Source of the DNA: Leucobacter triazinivorans
GTDB taxonomy: Bacteria > Actinomycetota > Actinomycetes > Actinomycetales > Microbacteriaceae
Length of the DNA stretch: 64,000 bases
Direction of reading: 5' to 3'
Assembly: GCF_004208635.1 (NCBI RefSeq)
Contig: NZ_CP035806.1
Span: forward strand, 1,054,001 to 1,118,000
Positions within the stretch are counted from its first letter, which is position 1; every line of letters starts with the position of its first letter. The notes beneath the pieces are model-generated. The model had not been told where the DNA came from, searched no databases, and was given only the letters and a program-made list of their open reading frames with translations. The translations under genes and the position numbers were made by a program. This document shows, one piece after another, positions 8,425-17,607 of this stretch.

Positions 8425-9900
8425 ATGACGAGAATCACGGTTCCGATCGTTCCCCTCCGATCCTATGTCGATGGGGCTTGGGTCGACGAGATGGACGACA
8501 CTCGAAGAACGTTGCACGACCCCAATACTGGGGCGTACCGTCAATCGAAACTCGCGACACGCCCCGTCGATGTCGAGAGGGCGCTCAGAGCGGCCAGAGC
8601 CCTGTATGACACGCAACAGCTCGAAGAACTCGGCCTGCGTGCTCGAACGGAATTGATTCTGGCGGTGGCTGACGAGCTCGAACGCCGGCAGGATGAGATT
8701 GCGTTGCAGGATTCGATCAACACTGGCGCGCCGCTGACGACCACGAGGATCATCGCATCCTCTCTTGGCGATCGAACACGTGGAGCAGTGCGGGAAGCAG
8801 CAGAGCTCGGCGAGTCTGCGGAACTCGGGGAAGCGGGACGACGGGTAGTTTTGCTCCGTCGTGCAATAGGTCCTGCGGTGATCGTCGCGCCTTGGAATGC
8901 TCCCACGTTCACGACTGTCGGCAAAGTTGCTGCGGCAATTCTCGGGGGATGTCCGGTCCTGCTGAAGCCCTCTGAAAATGCGCCGAACGGGTGTCAGCTA
9001 TTCTCTGAAATCCTGGTGCACGAGCTAGAACGACGAGGTTTTCCCGAGGCTTCCTTCCAGCTGATTCAAGGAGGATCACAAGTTGGATCACTGCTTACTG
9101 AGGATGATCGGATCGAGGCGCTGTCGTTTACCGGTGGCCTTGGAGCTGGGCGCACTGTCGCCGTAGCGGCAGCTTCGAATCTCAACGTCATGCAAATGGA
9201 GCTCGGCTCGAACAATCCGGCGATTGTGCGAGCGGATGCCGATGTTCAACAGACCGCGATCCAGATCGTTCAGGGCATGACACGTCTCAATGGTCAGTGG
9301 TGTGAGGCCCCAGGCAAGGTTCTTGTGCACAAATCGATTCACGACAGCCTTGTCGAGGCGATCGGCGTGGAACTCGACAGGCTCGCAGTGGGAGATGCGC
9401 TGGATGCCAAGACCCAGGTTGGCCCGATGGCTTTCGAACGGCATCGTCAGGCCTTGCTGCAGGCCGTATCCCGGCTCGAGTCGCTGGGCGGCGAACTCAT
9501 CGCTACCCAGCGCATGCCCGATCTCGATGGATGGTTTCTCGCCCCCGGCATGATCGTGGGCACCCGACCGGAGGATGCGAATGAGGAGCTGTTCGGCCCG
9601 CTGATCACGGTGCACTCGGTCGATAGCGACGAAGACGCCCTTGCACACGCCAATGCCCCTGGCGGGGGACTTGACGGCTTCGTCTTTAGCACCAACACCG
9701 AAGCTGCAGTGCGACTCGGATCACGCATTCGTGCAGGCGAGGTGCGGGTGAACGGCACCTTCATGTCCGATCTCGCGGGACATTCTCGCCAGACCTTCTG
9801 GGGCACCAGCGGAATTGGTGGACACAGTCCACAGTACGGGGTTCGGTTTTTTGTCGGCGATCGGGTCGTCGGAATTGACCGGACGGATCTTGCACTGTAA
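8425..9900 (+). CDS. Aldehyde dehydrogenase (NAD-dependent superfamily)
   Basis: A 491-residue enzyme with all ALDH hallmarks: oxyanion-hole Asn in APWNAP (about residue 158), cofactor segment LLKPSENAP, FTGGLGAGR glycine motif, catalytic base Glu259 (ELGSNNP), catalytic Cys293 (NGQWCEAPG) and LFGPLITV. It would oxidise the aldehyde made by the preceding alcohol dehydrogenase. The catalytic segment (N-G-Q-W-C-E) differs from the more usual N-x-G-Q-x-C, placing it in a less common ALDH group. Its end is followed after about 50 bp by a class III aminotransferase, implying that the carbon chain carries or gains an amino group. Confidence 0.9.
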   Translation: MTRITVPIVPLRSYVDGAWVDEMDDTRRTLHDPNTGAYRQSKLATRPVDVERALRAARALYDTQQLEELGLRARTELILAVADELERRQDEIALQDSINTGAPLTTTRIIASSLGDRTRGAVREAAELGESAELGEAGRRVVLLRRAIGPAVIVAPWNAPTFTTVGKVAAAILGGCPVLLKPSENAPNGCQLFSEILVHELERRGFPEASFQLIQGGSQVGSLLTEDDRIEALSFTGGLGAGRTVAVAAASNLNVMQMELGSNNPAIVRADADVQQTAIQIVQGMTRLNGQWCEAPGKVLVHKSIHDSLVEAIGVELDRLAVGDALDAKTQVGPMAFERHRQALLQAVSRLESLGGELIATQRMPDLDGWFLAPGMIVGTRPEDANEELFGPLITVHSVDSDEDALAHANAPGGGLDGFVFSTNTEAAVRLGSRIRAGEVRVNGTFMSDLAGHSRQTFWGTSGIGGHSPQYGVRFFVGDRVVGIDRTDLAL

Positions 9901-9949
9901 CGAACGCTCAGATTTCCCCTCGATCGCAGAGTCGATGAGAAAGGTCGCC

Positions 9950-11347
9950 ATGGCGCAAAGCTCACTGCTCAAGTCAGTGATAGACCAGAACTATCCTGTT
10001 GTCGCGTATGGAAAGGGAGTGTTTCTCTACGACATCGATGGAAACAAGTATCTGGACGGGTCGAGTGGTGCTATGACGGCAAGCATCGGCCATGGTGTCG
10101 AAGAAGTGGCGCAGGCGATGAAAGTCCAGGCCGAGCGCATCGCCTTCAGCTACCGTGCTCAGTTCACCAATCAGCCTGCCGAAGATTTAGCCAGAGAATT
10201 GGCTGCCCTCGCACCGGACCATATTAGTTGGGTCTACTTCGTCAACAGTGGCTCAGAGGCCTCGGAGTTCGCCATTCGTGCCGCTCTAGGCTACTGGCGT
10301 GACCGCGGCTTGCCAGAGAAGACGAAAGTTCTCGGGCGTCACACGAGTTACCACGGCATGACCATGGGTGCGCTCTCAATGTCAGGACATCCAGCCAGAA
10401 GACCTGACTATGGTCCTCTGCTCCATGCTTTCCCTGTTGCGCCACCCGTCCACTCATATCGGTACGCAAGGCCCGGCGAGAGCGAACTCGAGTACGCGGA
10501 ACGTGCAGCTGCTGACTTTGAGCAGGCTATTCGCGCCGAGGATCCGCAGACAGTAGCTGCGATGATAGTGGAGCCGATAGTGGGAGCTGCGGGAGGAGTT
10601 CTCGTCCCTCCCGTCGGATATCTCCAAAAGTTGCGGGAAGTATGTGATCGCCTGAATGTCTTGTTGATTGTCGACGAGGTCATCACTGGAATGGGGCGGA
10701 CAGGAGATTGGTTTGCCTGTGAGCATGAGGGCGTGGTTCCCGATATGCTCTTGGTCGGGAAGGGACTCAGTGGTGGATATGCGCCCGTAGGTGCAGTGCT
10801 CATGCATGAACACCTCATCGAGACAATGCGGGCGCACAGCGGCATCGCGCCTTTCGGTCACACTTTCTCAGCGAATCCACTGAGCATGGCAACATGTCTG
10901 GCGGTACTCCGGCTGCTCCAGCGAGAGAGAGTGCTTGACAATGTGCGCCAACGGGGAGCACAACTGGCGCGTGGACTGCGCTCACTTGCCGAGCGCTATC
11001 ACTTTGTCGACGACGTTCGCGGTAGAGGGCTGCTCTGGGGCTTTGAGTTCGTCACCGACCGGCAGAAGAGAGAAACACCAGATCCCGAGCAGCAGATCTC
11101 GTCGGCCTTCGTCGATGTTTGCTTTCGGGAAGGTCTTCTCGTCTATCCGGCTGGGATTGCTCCGTTCAATAATGCCGCGATCATCAGTCCACCGCTTCGG
11201 ATCACGGAGTGCGAGATCGAGATACTGCTCGAGAAGTTGGATCTCGCGCTCGCACACATGAGTGGCTGCTTCTCGACAAGAGGAGCAAAAGAAAACCCGC
11301 CGCGATCTGCCACTTTAGCCTATTCCGAACCGGGTTCAGGCTTATGA
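9950..11347 (+). CDS. Class III PLP-dependent aminotransferase
   Basis: A 465-residue fold-type I aminotransferase of the omega-amino acid/GABA/diamine group. ATG 9950 is preferred because GAGAAAGG lies just upstream; ATG 9935 is an alternative. Motifs: FVNSGSEASEFAIRAAL (phosphate cup), RHTSYHGMTMGALSMSG, VDEVITGMGRTG (Asp contacting the pyridine nitrogen) and Lys271 in LLVGKGLSGGYAPVG (Schiff base). Many relatives use pyruvate as amino acceptor and make alanine, which the alanine dehydrogenase encoded nearby could recycle with release of ammonia; this link is inference. The last 28 bp overlap the end of the convergent Lrp gene. Confidence 0.88.
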   Translation: MAQSSLLKSVIDQNYPVVAYGKGVFLYDIDGNKYLDGSSGAMTASIGHGVEEVAQAMKVQAERIAFSYRAQFTNQPAEDLARELAALAPDHISWVYFVNSGSEASEFAIRAALGYWRDRGLPEKTKVLGRHTSYHGMTMGALSMSGHPARRPDYGPLLHAFPVAPPVHSYRYARPGESELEYAERAAADFEQAIRAEDPQTVAAMIVEPIVGAAGGVLVPPVGYLQKLREVCDRLNVLLIVDEVITGMGRTGDWFACEHEGVVPDMLLVGKGLSGGYAPVGAVLMHEHLIETMRAHSGIAPFGHTFSANPLSMATCLAVLRLLQRERVLDNVRQRGAQLARGLRSLAERYHFVDDVRGRGLLWGFEFVTDRQKRETPDPEQQISSAFVDVCFREGLLVYPAGIAPFNNAAIISPPLRITECEIEILLEKLDLALAHMSGCFSTRGAKENPPRSATLAYSEPGSGL

Positions 11348-11814
11348 GTATCGTCCACGAGCGTTTCCGCGGCATCGAAGCTGCGATTCCAACCATGCAT
11401 CACAATGAGAGTTTTGGTGCCTGCGACCTTGCCGGTGCGGCGGATCGAGTTGACCACTCGCTGCAGATGGTCGACATCCTCGACTCTGAGACGGATCAAG
11501 ACGTCCGGGTCGCCGGAGAGGGTGTGAAACTCCTCAGCTCCGGCAATCCGCCTGACGATGTCGGCGACCTCTCCCGTTTCCGTGGAACCACCGAGTCGCA
11601 CTTCCACGAATGCCTCGAGAGCGCCGCTTCGATGCTCATCGATCACGGCACTATACCCGCGAATGATTCCAAGCCTATGGAGTCGATCAATGCGTCGCTG
11701 CACCGGGGCAGCTGTCAAATTGATCATACGTGCTATATCACTCACGGGCAGTCGCCCCCAGCGGCGCAGGATCTCGAGGATCTTGCGATCTGCCCCATCG
11801 ACTACGACTTCCAT
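11320..11814 (-). CDS. Lrp/AsnC-family transcriptional regulator
   Basis: A 164-residue regulator with an N-terminal AsnC winged HTH (DRKILEILRRWGRLPVSDIA, then a recognition helix with TAAPVQRRIDRLHRLGII) and a C-terminal RAM/AsnC ligand domain (AFVEVRLG, EEFHTLSGDPDVLIRLRV). Lrp proteins sense amino acids or related metabolites. It is divergent from the E1-like gene (132 bp apart) and convergent with the class III aminotransferase, so its natural targets are itself and the operon starting at 11947. A dyad just upstream of its start (11827-11845) is a possible operator. Confidence 0.9.
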   Translation of the reverse strand: MEVVVDGADRKILEILRRWGRLPVSDIARMINLTAAPVQRRIDRLHRLGIIRGYSAVIDEHRSGALEAFVEVRLGGSTETGEVADIVRRIAGAEEFHTLSGDPDVLIRLRVEDVDHLQRVVNSIRRTGKVAGTKTLIVMHGWNRSFDAAETLVDDTHKPEPGSE

Positions 11815-11826
11815 TGGTTAAGGATA

Positions 11827-11845
11827 TCATGCGCATCTAGCATGA
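11827..11845. promoter_or_regulatory. Candidate Lrp-type operator dyad
   Basis: Perfect arms TCATGC and GCATGA are separated by seven bases, starting 13 bp upstream of the Lrp start codon in the divergent intergenic region. A second small dyad, AAGCC/GGCTT, follows immediately. Placement fits autoregulation plus control of the E1-like/aminotransferase operon. The evidence is positional and structural only. Confidence 0.4.
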
Positions 11846-11946
11846 AAAAGCCGAATAAGGCTTCATTCAAAGCGCAAATACCTTGATCTAGAGAGCTTTC
11901 CTGCTGATATCCATCCTTTTAGAACATAGGTGAGTGTAATAGGAGA

Positions 11947-14289
11947 ATGAAACTCCTCCCTCGGAATCTTGAGTCACAGGCGCCATCAGTGCGTGTCGAT
12001 ATCGATGCTCTGCGACGTATCGCGGATCGCGTCCGATGGATCTCCACAGCGATAGTCGATCATGCGAATCGCGTGCGCCCGAATCCATCCGGCGTAAAGG
12101 TCGGTGGACATCAAGCATCGTCAGCATCAATGGTCGAAATCATGGTTGCCCTATGGTTCCATGCGTTGCATCGTGACGATCGGATCTCCGTGAAGCCTCA
12201 TGCCTCGCCGGTGTTACACGCAATCAATTACCTGCTCGGCGATCTCGATGAGCAGTATTTGACAACGTTGAGAGAGATGGGTGGTCTTCAGAGCTATCCG
12301 AGTCGCGTCAAGGATCCTGGAACCGTTGATTTCTCAACTGGTTCAGTCGGGATCGGGGCGACGGCACCGATTTGGGCTGCACTCACGCATAGGTATCTGG
12401 CGTCGCATGACCGGCGGATGCCATCGGCGAACCGCTTTATCAGTTTGGTGGGCGATGCGGAACTCGATGAAGGGGCGGTCTGGGAGGCGCTGGGTGACCC
12501 AATGGTTTCAAATCTTGGCGAGGTGCTTTGGGTTGTCGATCTCAATCGTCAATCACTCGACCGGGTGGTACCCGACATTCAGATCGAGCGCCTGCAGTCC
12601 ATGTTTGAGGCGCTTGGGTGGGAAACGATCACGCTGAAGTGGGGCAAAACAGTCGCTGAAGTGTATGAGCGTGCCGGCGGACAGGCTCTCCGTGAACGCC
12701 TCGAGTCAATGAGTAACGAAGAATATCAGCGCATGCTCCGAGCTGAGCCAAGTGATGTGCGTACGCGCCTGCTCGGCGTTTCCCCTTCAAGTGATCTCCG
12801 CACGCTTCTTGAAGCGATCTCCGATTCCGAACTCGCGGCGCTGATTCGAGATCTTGGCGGTCATGACCTCGAGCTGCTGTTGGAGACCTTTGATGGGATA
12901 GCTACTGACAGGCCGACCGTCGTCTTCGCCTACACGGTGAAGGGACGAGCCCTGCCCATCGAGGGCCACCCGGCGAATCACTCCGCTCTGCTCACCGAGA
13001 TGCAGATGCAGCAACTCGCTGAGTTGCACGGTATGTCGCTGGAGCATCCCTGGCAGAGATTCGAGCCAGAGAGTCCGGAGGGTGCAGTGTGCGCGCGACG
13101 CGCCCGCGAACTTCGTCGTGAGACCGTGCTGCCAAGTACACCATTCCCAGAGGTGCAACTGCCTCTGCGTGTCCCCGCGGCACCGGTCTCGACTCAAGCC
13201 GCACTCGGACGATTGCTCAGCGCACTACGTCACGACGCACCCGAGATTGCCGAGCGCATCGTGACGTGCAGCCCTGATGTGGCCTCGAGCACCAATCTGG
13301 GTGGCTGGATCAACAAAGCAGGGGTGTGGTCTGCTCACCAGCGACCCGATTGGTTCGCAGACGATCCTGGACGCGTTCTCCGTTGGCGCGAAATTGAGCA
13401 GGGCCAGCATATCGAGCTCGGCATTGCAGAGGTCAATCTCGTCAGTCTTCTCGGCGAACTCGGCACCGCCTGGAGCCGCTGGGGCACCCCGCTGATCCCG
13501 ATCGGAGTGCTCTACGACCCATTCGTCTCACGCGCCCTTGAACCCTGGTCTTATGGCATCTATGCGGGTGGACACTCGATCCTTGTGGGTACTCCTTCGG
13601 GCGTGACGCTCGCGCCGGAGGGTGGTGCTCATCAATCGATCTCCACTCCCTCCATCGGGCTCGAACAACCCGATTGCATTGCGTGGGAGCCGGCATTTGC
13701 GGTTGATCTCGAATGGTGCATGCTGCATGCCATGTCGAGGGTTGGTGTGCCAGGCGGCACCTCCTCCTACTTCCGTCTCTCGACACGCCCTATCGACCAA
13801 CAGCTCGCACGGATCCCAACAGAGAAGTTGTTCCTGGAACGCCGTCGGAAACATGCCATCGCAGGAGGGTATCGGATCACGGATCACGATCCAGCACACG
13901 ATGACCTCACGCTCGTCGGCGTCGGCGCTCTCATGCCCGAGGTACTCGCTGCAGCGGAGACGCTCGCAGAGGCTGGAATACAGGCCGGAGTGGTGTGCCT
14001 GACGAGCCCGGACCTTCTGTTCCGCTCAATGCAGCACCGGAGAAGCACGGAAGCGACGCATGGCTCCGATATCGCTTCACTACTCTTCCCCAAGCACGCA
14101 CCCGCGCCGATTGTCACTGTGCACGATGGCCACCCTCACACGCTCGCGTTCCTCGCAGGTATTCGAGGCGACCGCATCCGGTGCCTTGGCGTGACGAGTT
14201 TCGGTCAATCGTCGAGTCTTCCCGATGCATACCAGCTCCATGGTATTGATGCTGCATCGATCGTCACGGCAGCCTTGGATCTCATCTAG
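11947..14289 (+). CDS. Pyruvate dehydrogenase E1/transketolase-like thiamine diphosphate enzyme
   Basis: A 780-residue homodimeric-type ThDP enzyme. Domain order matches AceE/transketolase. The N-terminal pyrimidine/pyrophosphate half has GGHQASSASMVEIMVALWF and the ThDP/Mg site GDAELDEG (from about residue 169) to VVDLNRQSLDR (about 200). A central domain has LGIAEVNLVSLLGELG, with Glu as candidate ThDP-activating residue. The TK C-terminal domain follows. At 780 residues it is shorter than AceE (roughly 880-930). No E2 or E3 gene is in the cluster, so it may act with host E2/E3 or as a stand-alone decarboxylase or ketolase. The AGGAG motif sits unusually close to ATG 11947, so the start is less certain. 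The next gene starts 17 bp downstream. Confidence 0.82.
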   Translation: MKLLPRNLESQAPSVRVDIDALRRIADRVRWISTAIVDHANRVRPNPSGVKVGGHQASSASMVEIMVALWFHALHRDDRISVKPHASPVLHAINYLLGDLDEQYLTTLREMGGLQSYPSRVKDPGTVDFSTGSVGIGATAPIWAALTHRYLASHDRRMPSANRFISLVGDAELDEGAVWEALGDPMVSNLGEVLWVVDLNRQSLDRVVPDIQIERLQSMFEALGWETITLKWGKTVAEVYERAGGQALRERLESMSNEEYQRMLRAEPSDVRTRLLGVSPSSDLRTLLEAISDSELAALIRDLGGHDLELLLETFDGIATDRPTVVFAYTVKGRALPIEGHPANHSALLTEMQMQQLAELHGMSLEHPWQRFEPESPEGAVCARRARELRRETVLPSTPFPEVQLPLRVPAAPVSTQAALGRLLSALRHDAPEIAERIVTCSPDVASSTNLGGWINKAGVWSAHQRPDWFADDPGRVLRWREIEQGQHIELGIAEVNLVSLLGELGTAWSRWGTPLIPIGVLYDPFVSRALEPWSYGIYAGGHSILVGTPSGVTLAPEGGAHQSISTPSIGLEQPDCIAWEPAFAVDLEWCMLHAMSRVGVPGGTSSYFRLSTRPIDQQLARIPTEKLFLERRRKHAIAGGYRITDHDPAHDDLTLVGVGALMPEVLAAAETLAEAGIQAGVVCLTSPDLLFRSMQHRRSTEATHGSDIASLLFPKHAPAPIVTVHDGHPHTLAFLAGIRGDRIRCLGVTSFGQSSSLPDAYQLHGIDAASIVTAALDLI

Positions 14290-14306
14290 ATTGACGTGAG
14301 GGAAGA

Positions 14307-15554
14307 ATGAATCAGAAACTACATCACGATCCCTTGGACTGCCCGAACAACAGCAACGACACAAGCCAATTCGAGTCACGATTGGCCCCCTTCAGTTCAT
14401 CTACGCGGTCAAGGATCCCGGCGTTCGAAGTCATGCGGATTACCGAGGACATTGGAAGTCGTCGTCTCGCGGGGCAGGACATCGTGTCGCTTTGTGCGGG
14501 TGAGCCCAAACCGCGACCTGCACCTTCGCGGCTGAAGGCCGCCGGTTACACGGGGCCCCTTGGTTTGATGTCCCTACGTGAAGCAATCTGCGAGCACTAC
14601 CGCGACTGGTACGACATTGAACTAGAGCCTCGCACTGTCGCGCTCACGACAGGATCATCGGGTGCGTTCTTGCTCGCCTTCCTTGCAGCATTTGACGCAG
14701 GTCATCGTGTGGCTCTTGCGGTCCCCGGGTATCCGGCTTACCGGAATATCCTCCGGACGCTCGGCGTAGAGGTGGTGGAGATCACGACCGGTCCGAGCAC
14801 CCGCTATCAACCGACCCCAGAAATGCTCGAAAAGGCGGTCTCCGAGGGCGGCCATATCGATGGATTGATCCTGGCGTCACCCGCGAATCCGACTGGCACC
14901 ATGTTGAGTCGAGTAGAATTGAGCGCGCTCGTTGAGTGGTGCAGAAAGCGCGGCACACGTGTCATTAGCGACGAGCTTTATCACGGGATTACTTTTCCAG
15001 AATCTGAGGATGCCGATTCGCGCGGTGTCACAGCCAGAGAGCTGGATGCCGATGCAATAGTGATTAATTCTTTCTCGAAATACTGGGGAATGACCGGCTG
15101 GCGACTCGGATGGGCGATCCTGCCGGAGGATCTCCTTGGGAGCTTTGAAGCCCTTGCATCAAACTTCGCGCTCTCGCCCCCGACGCCGGCTCAAGAGTTC
15201 GCACTTTCTGCATTCACGCCGGAATGCTACGCGGAGCGGGATGCGATACTCGCTGAGTTCGCCCGTGCACGGCGCTTGCTGCTTGATGAGGAGGCCCAGC
15301 TGAACTGGGGACCTTCGGCACCATCCGAGGGAGCCTTCTACTACTACTCAGACCTCGGCTCACAATGTGAACGTTTCGGAGACTCCGTCAGCTACTCTCG
15401 TGCTCTTTTGGATAAGACTGGGGTGGCCGTAGTTCCAGGGATTGACTTCGACCCTCAAGCTGGTGGGCGCAGTGTGCGGCTATCGTATGCGGCAGGAGTA
15501 GACGCGGTGGCAGACGCACTCGAACGTATTGTCCGGTTTCAAAACCGAGGATGA
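14307..15554 (+). CDS. Class I/II PLP-dependent aminotransferase
   Basis: A 415-residue fold-type I aminotransferase of the aspartate/aromatic/alanine group. Features: TTGSSGAFLLAFLAAFD (cofactor phosphate site), PGYPAYRNIL, ASPANPTGTM, SDELYHGITF, Schiff-base Lys258 in SFSKYWGMTGWRLGW, and a C-terminal VRLSYA arginine that binds the substrate carboxylate. The roughly 45-residue N-terminal extension before RIPAFEVMRI is longer than usual, so initiation further in is possible. It follows the E1-like gene by 17 bp and is almost certainly cotranscribed. One reading is transamination of an amino acid to a 2-oxo acid that the E1-like enzyme decarboxylates; this is inference. Confidence 0.87.
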   Translation: MNQKLHHDPLDCPNNSNDTSQFESRLAPFSSSTRSRIPAFEVMRITEDIGSRRLAGQDIVSLCAGEPKPRPAPSRLKAAGYTGPLGLMSLREAICEHYRDWYDIELEPRTVALTTGSSGAFLLAFLAAFDAGHRVALAVPGYPAYRNILRTLGVEVVEITTGPSTRYQPTPEMLEKAVSEGGHIDGLILASPANPTGTMLSRVELSALVEWCRKRGTRVISDELYHGITFPESEDADSRGVTARELDADAIVINSFSKYWGMTGWRLGWAILPEDLLGSFEALASNFALSPPTPAQEFALSAFTPECYAERDAILAEFARARRLLLDEEAQLNWGPSAPSEGAFYYYSDLGSQCERFGDSVSYSRALLDKTGVAVVPGIDFDPQAGGRSVRLSYAAGVDAVADALERIVRFQNRG

Positions 15555-15607
15555 CGTGCAGGAACGCGCCTTTTGAAGTATCAAACCGTGGACCTTCTGG
15601 ATGAGCC

Positions 15608-17413
15608 TCAGTATTGGGATTCTGGTGACTCCACCTCCAAGTTTCTCGGGGTTGTTGTTCTGAACGAGCCTTGGAGAAGGTCCAGCTTCAGTAAGCGGAC
15701 TGCAAGCAACATTTCTGGCCAGTGACTCGACTGGTCGAATTCCCGACCGGATAGTGCATGGATTCGCCCCAGACGTTGCCTGAGCGTATTCCGATGAATG
15801 AATAGAGCGTCGGCGGTGCTAGCTGCGGATCCGCCATGCAGTGCGTAAGCTTCAAGGGTCTCAAGTAGATGGGTGCCAAATTGTGCATCGTGCAGAGCTA
15901 CTGGTGTGAGTTCGCCGTGTAGCCCCTGTATTTCTGGCGCAAGGTCATTGATGAGACGCGGGAGCTCAAAGACGAGCCGGATGGAGTCGTAGTCGACGAC
16001 TTGAGGCGCTCTTCTGGTCGATGAGAAACTCGCCCATGCCAATGCTGTACGTGCCTGATAGAGGGACGTCCTGACACTTATGGTCTCGTTTGTAGCTTGC
16101 CCTATCCCTACATCCGCACTGAGCCCAACTCTCGCCTCCAGATCACTGATCCAATCTGTAACTCGGGAGGTGATTTCATGGGATCTTATGAGCTTTTCGT
16201 TCTGCACAAGTAATACGACAAGTGTCCCTGATTGAGTGATCAGCGTGTCAGGACCAAGATCCAAGTAAGCACTCTCTTGAATGAGACGTCCAAATGTTTC
16301 AAGATCAGACCCTATGCGCTTCACTTGAACAAGAATGGGTGCGAACACCCCGCCCCTCCAGCCGAGGAACTTCAAGCTCTCTTGAATTTGCTCCTCTCGA
16401 TCGGAGGCCAAGAGCGCCACCAACTGTGCGGCACCACTCGGAACGCTGCCCATATTGCCGACAAGGACACCCACTTGGGTAGCAAGAATGCCGAGACGAG
16501 TGATATCTTCCTGGGTGAACTTTCTTCGGGAGTAGCAGGTCAACGCACCACGTGCGATGCCAAATCCGAGCGACGAAGATATGTGGTCGTAGCCCGCATG
16601 CTCGTAGCGCTGTTCCGTTTCTCGCGCGACCTGTTTCGAGTGGGTGAGCCAAACCCTGGGCTCCTCGACTGCTTCAGCTGTTCTTTCGGCTACAGCGATA
16701 GGTTCCGACGTCGGAGCAATCCAACTCGTGTAGTCGATGATGCAAGCGTCTGCATCGAGAAGAGTAAGGATTCGTTTTGCTGACTCTCGAATAGCCGCAG
16801 GAAGGGAGGAACTGGAGGCAGGTGGAAGATCGGAGAGAAACCGTGCCGTAGCAGACTGCAGTTCCAGCTCTCGGACGGTTTCGGCGCGCTTGAGGCCGCT
16901 GCCGAGCAACAGCCCAACCTCTTCAGAGATTGCGAGTTCCTCCTGCCCGAACGTTCGATCATCGGAAGAGTACATCGCGAACACTCCGTACAGCAGGGCG
17001 TCGTCGAAGATCGGCACAACCAGCACTGATGAATAATCATTCTCATCAACACCGTCAACGGCCATGAACCTTGGGTCCGTCATCGGGCTTTCATTGATGA
17101 GTACCGGCTTTCGGTGGAGCGCGCTCCAGCCAGTAATCCCTTCTCCTAGACGGATCTGGATGCTTCCCAGAGTCAGCGCCAAATCAATGCGGGTAACTGT
17201 ACGAAGGACAAGGCGCTCCGTATCGGGATCCCAAAAGTATACGAACACACTTTTCGCCCCTGTAGCATCGGCCACCAGCTCGACTGCTGCTTCCGCGAGT
17301 CCGACGGGATCCTTTCCTGATGAGAAAAGTCGGACGAGCTCTGCAAGCACCTCGCCTCGAAGCTGCGGAAAATCGGCTCGAAATAGAGAGCGGGATTGGT
17401 CGGATTCTCCCAT
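15608..17413 (-). CDS. GAF-domain PucR/CdaR-type transcriptional regulator
   Basis: A 601-residue regulator. ATG 17413 is preferred (AAAGG seven bases upstream) over GTG 17449, which lacks a ribosome-binding site. The first GAF domain spans about residues 30-180 (SVFVYFWDPDTERLVLRTV, GEGITGWSALHRKPVLI), and a second GAF-like domain about 205-320. A central PucR-type region follows. The C-terminal PucR HTH_30 includes ADALFIHRNTLRQRLGRI near residue 550. Such proteins control amine, purine and other nitrogen-catabolic genes and usually activate neighbouring operons in response to a small ligand. It sits between the two halves of the cargo. Its target is not visible from sequence; the divergent region 21910-22330 is a candidate. 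Confidence 0.85.
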   Translation of the reverse strand: MGESDQSRSLFRADFPQLRGEVLAELVRLFSSGKDPVGLAEAAVELVADATGAKSVFVYFWDPDTERLVLRTVTRIDLALTLGSIQIRLGEGITGWSALHRKPVLINESPMTDPRFMAVDGVDENDYSSVLVVPIFDDALLYGVFAMYSSDDRTFGQEELAISEEVGLLLGSGLKRAETVRELELQSATARFLSDLPPASSSSLPAAIRESAKRILTLLDADACIIDYTSWIAPTSEPIAVAERTAEAVEEPRVWLTHSKQVARETEQRYEHAGYDHISSSLGFGIARGALTCYSRRKFTQEDITRLGILATQVGVLVGNMGSVPSGAAQLVALLASDREEQIQESLKFLGWRGGVFAPILVQVKRIGSDLETFGRLIQESAYLDLGPDTLITQSGTLVVLLVQNEKLIRSHEITSRVTDWISDLEARVGLSADVGIGQATNETISVRTSLYQARTALAWASFSSTRRAPQVVDYDSIRLVFELPRLINDLAPEIQGLHGELTPVALHDAQFGTHLLETLEAYALHGGSAASTADALFIHRNTLRQRLGRIHALSGREFDQSSHWPEMLLAVRLLKLDLLQGSFRTTTPRNLEVESPESQY

Positions 17414-17607
17414 GCTTCCGCCTTTCTCGTCGTTGAGTGAGGACTTCACACCGAGCCAAGAGCTGCTCGCTGCCTCCAGACGGCACGATTCTTCACTCGG
17501 GTTCTATCCCCATTGCCACCACAATCGTCTCATGGTTCCAGGCGATCAAACGACTAAGCGAAAGTCACCGCCGCCCAGGCAACGAGACGTAATTCAGGAC
17601 CTTCACG

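Noticed and set aside
9815..9949. Upstream in-frame extension of the class III aminotransferase into the aldehyde dehydrogenase gene
   Set aside because: The N-terminal extension overlaps the ALDH coding end and is unlike the family; ATG 9950 has a suitable ribosome-binding site.
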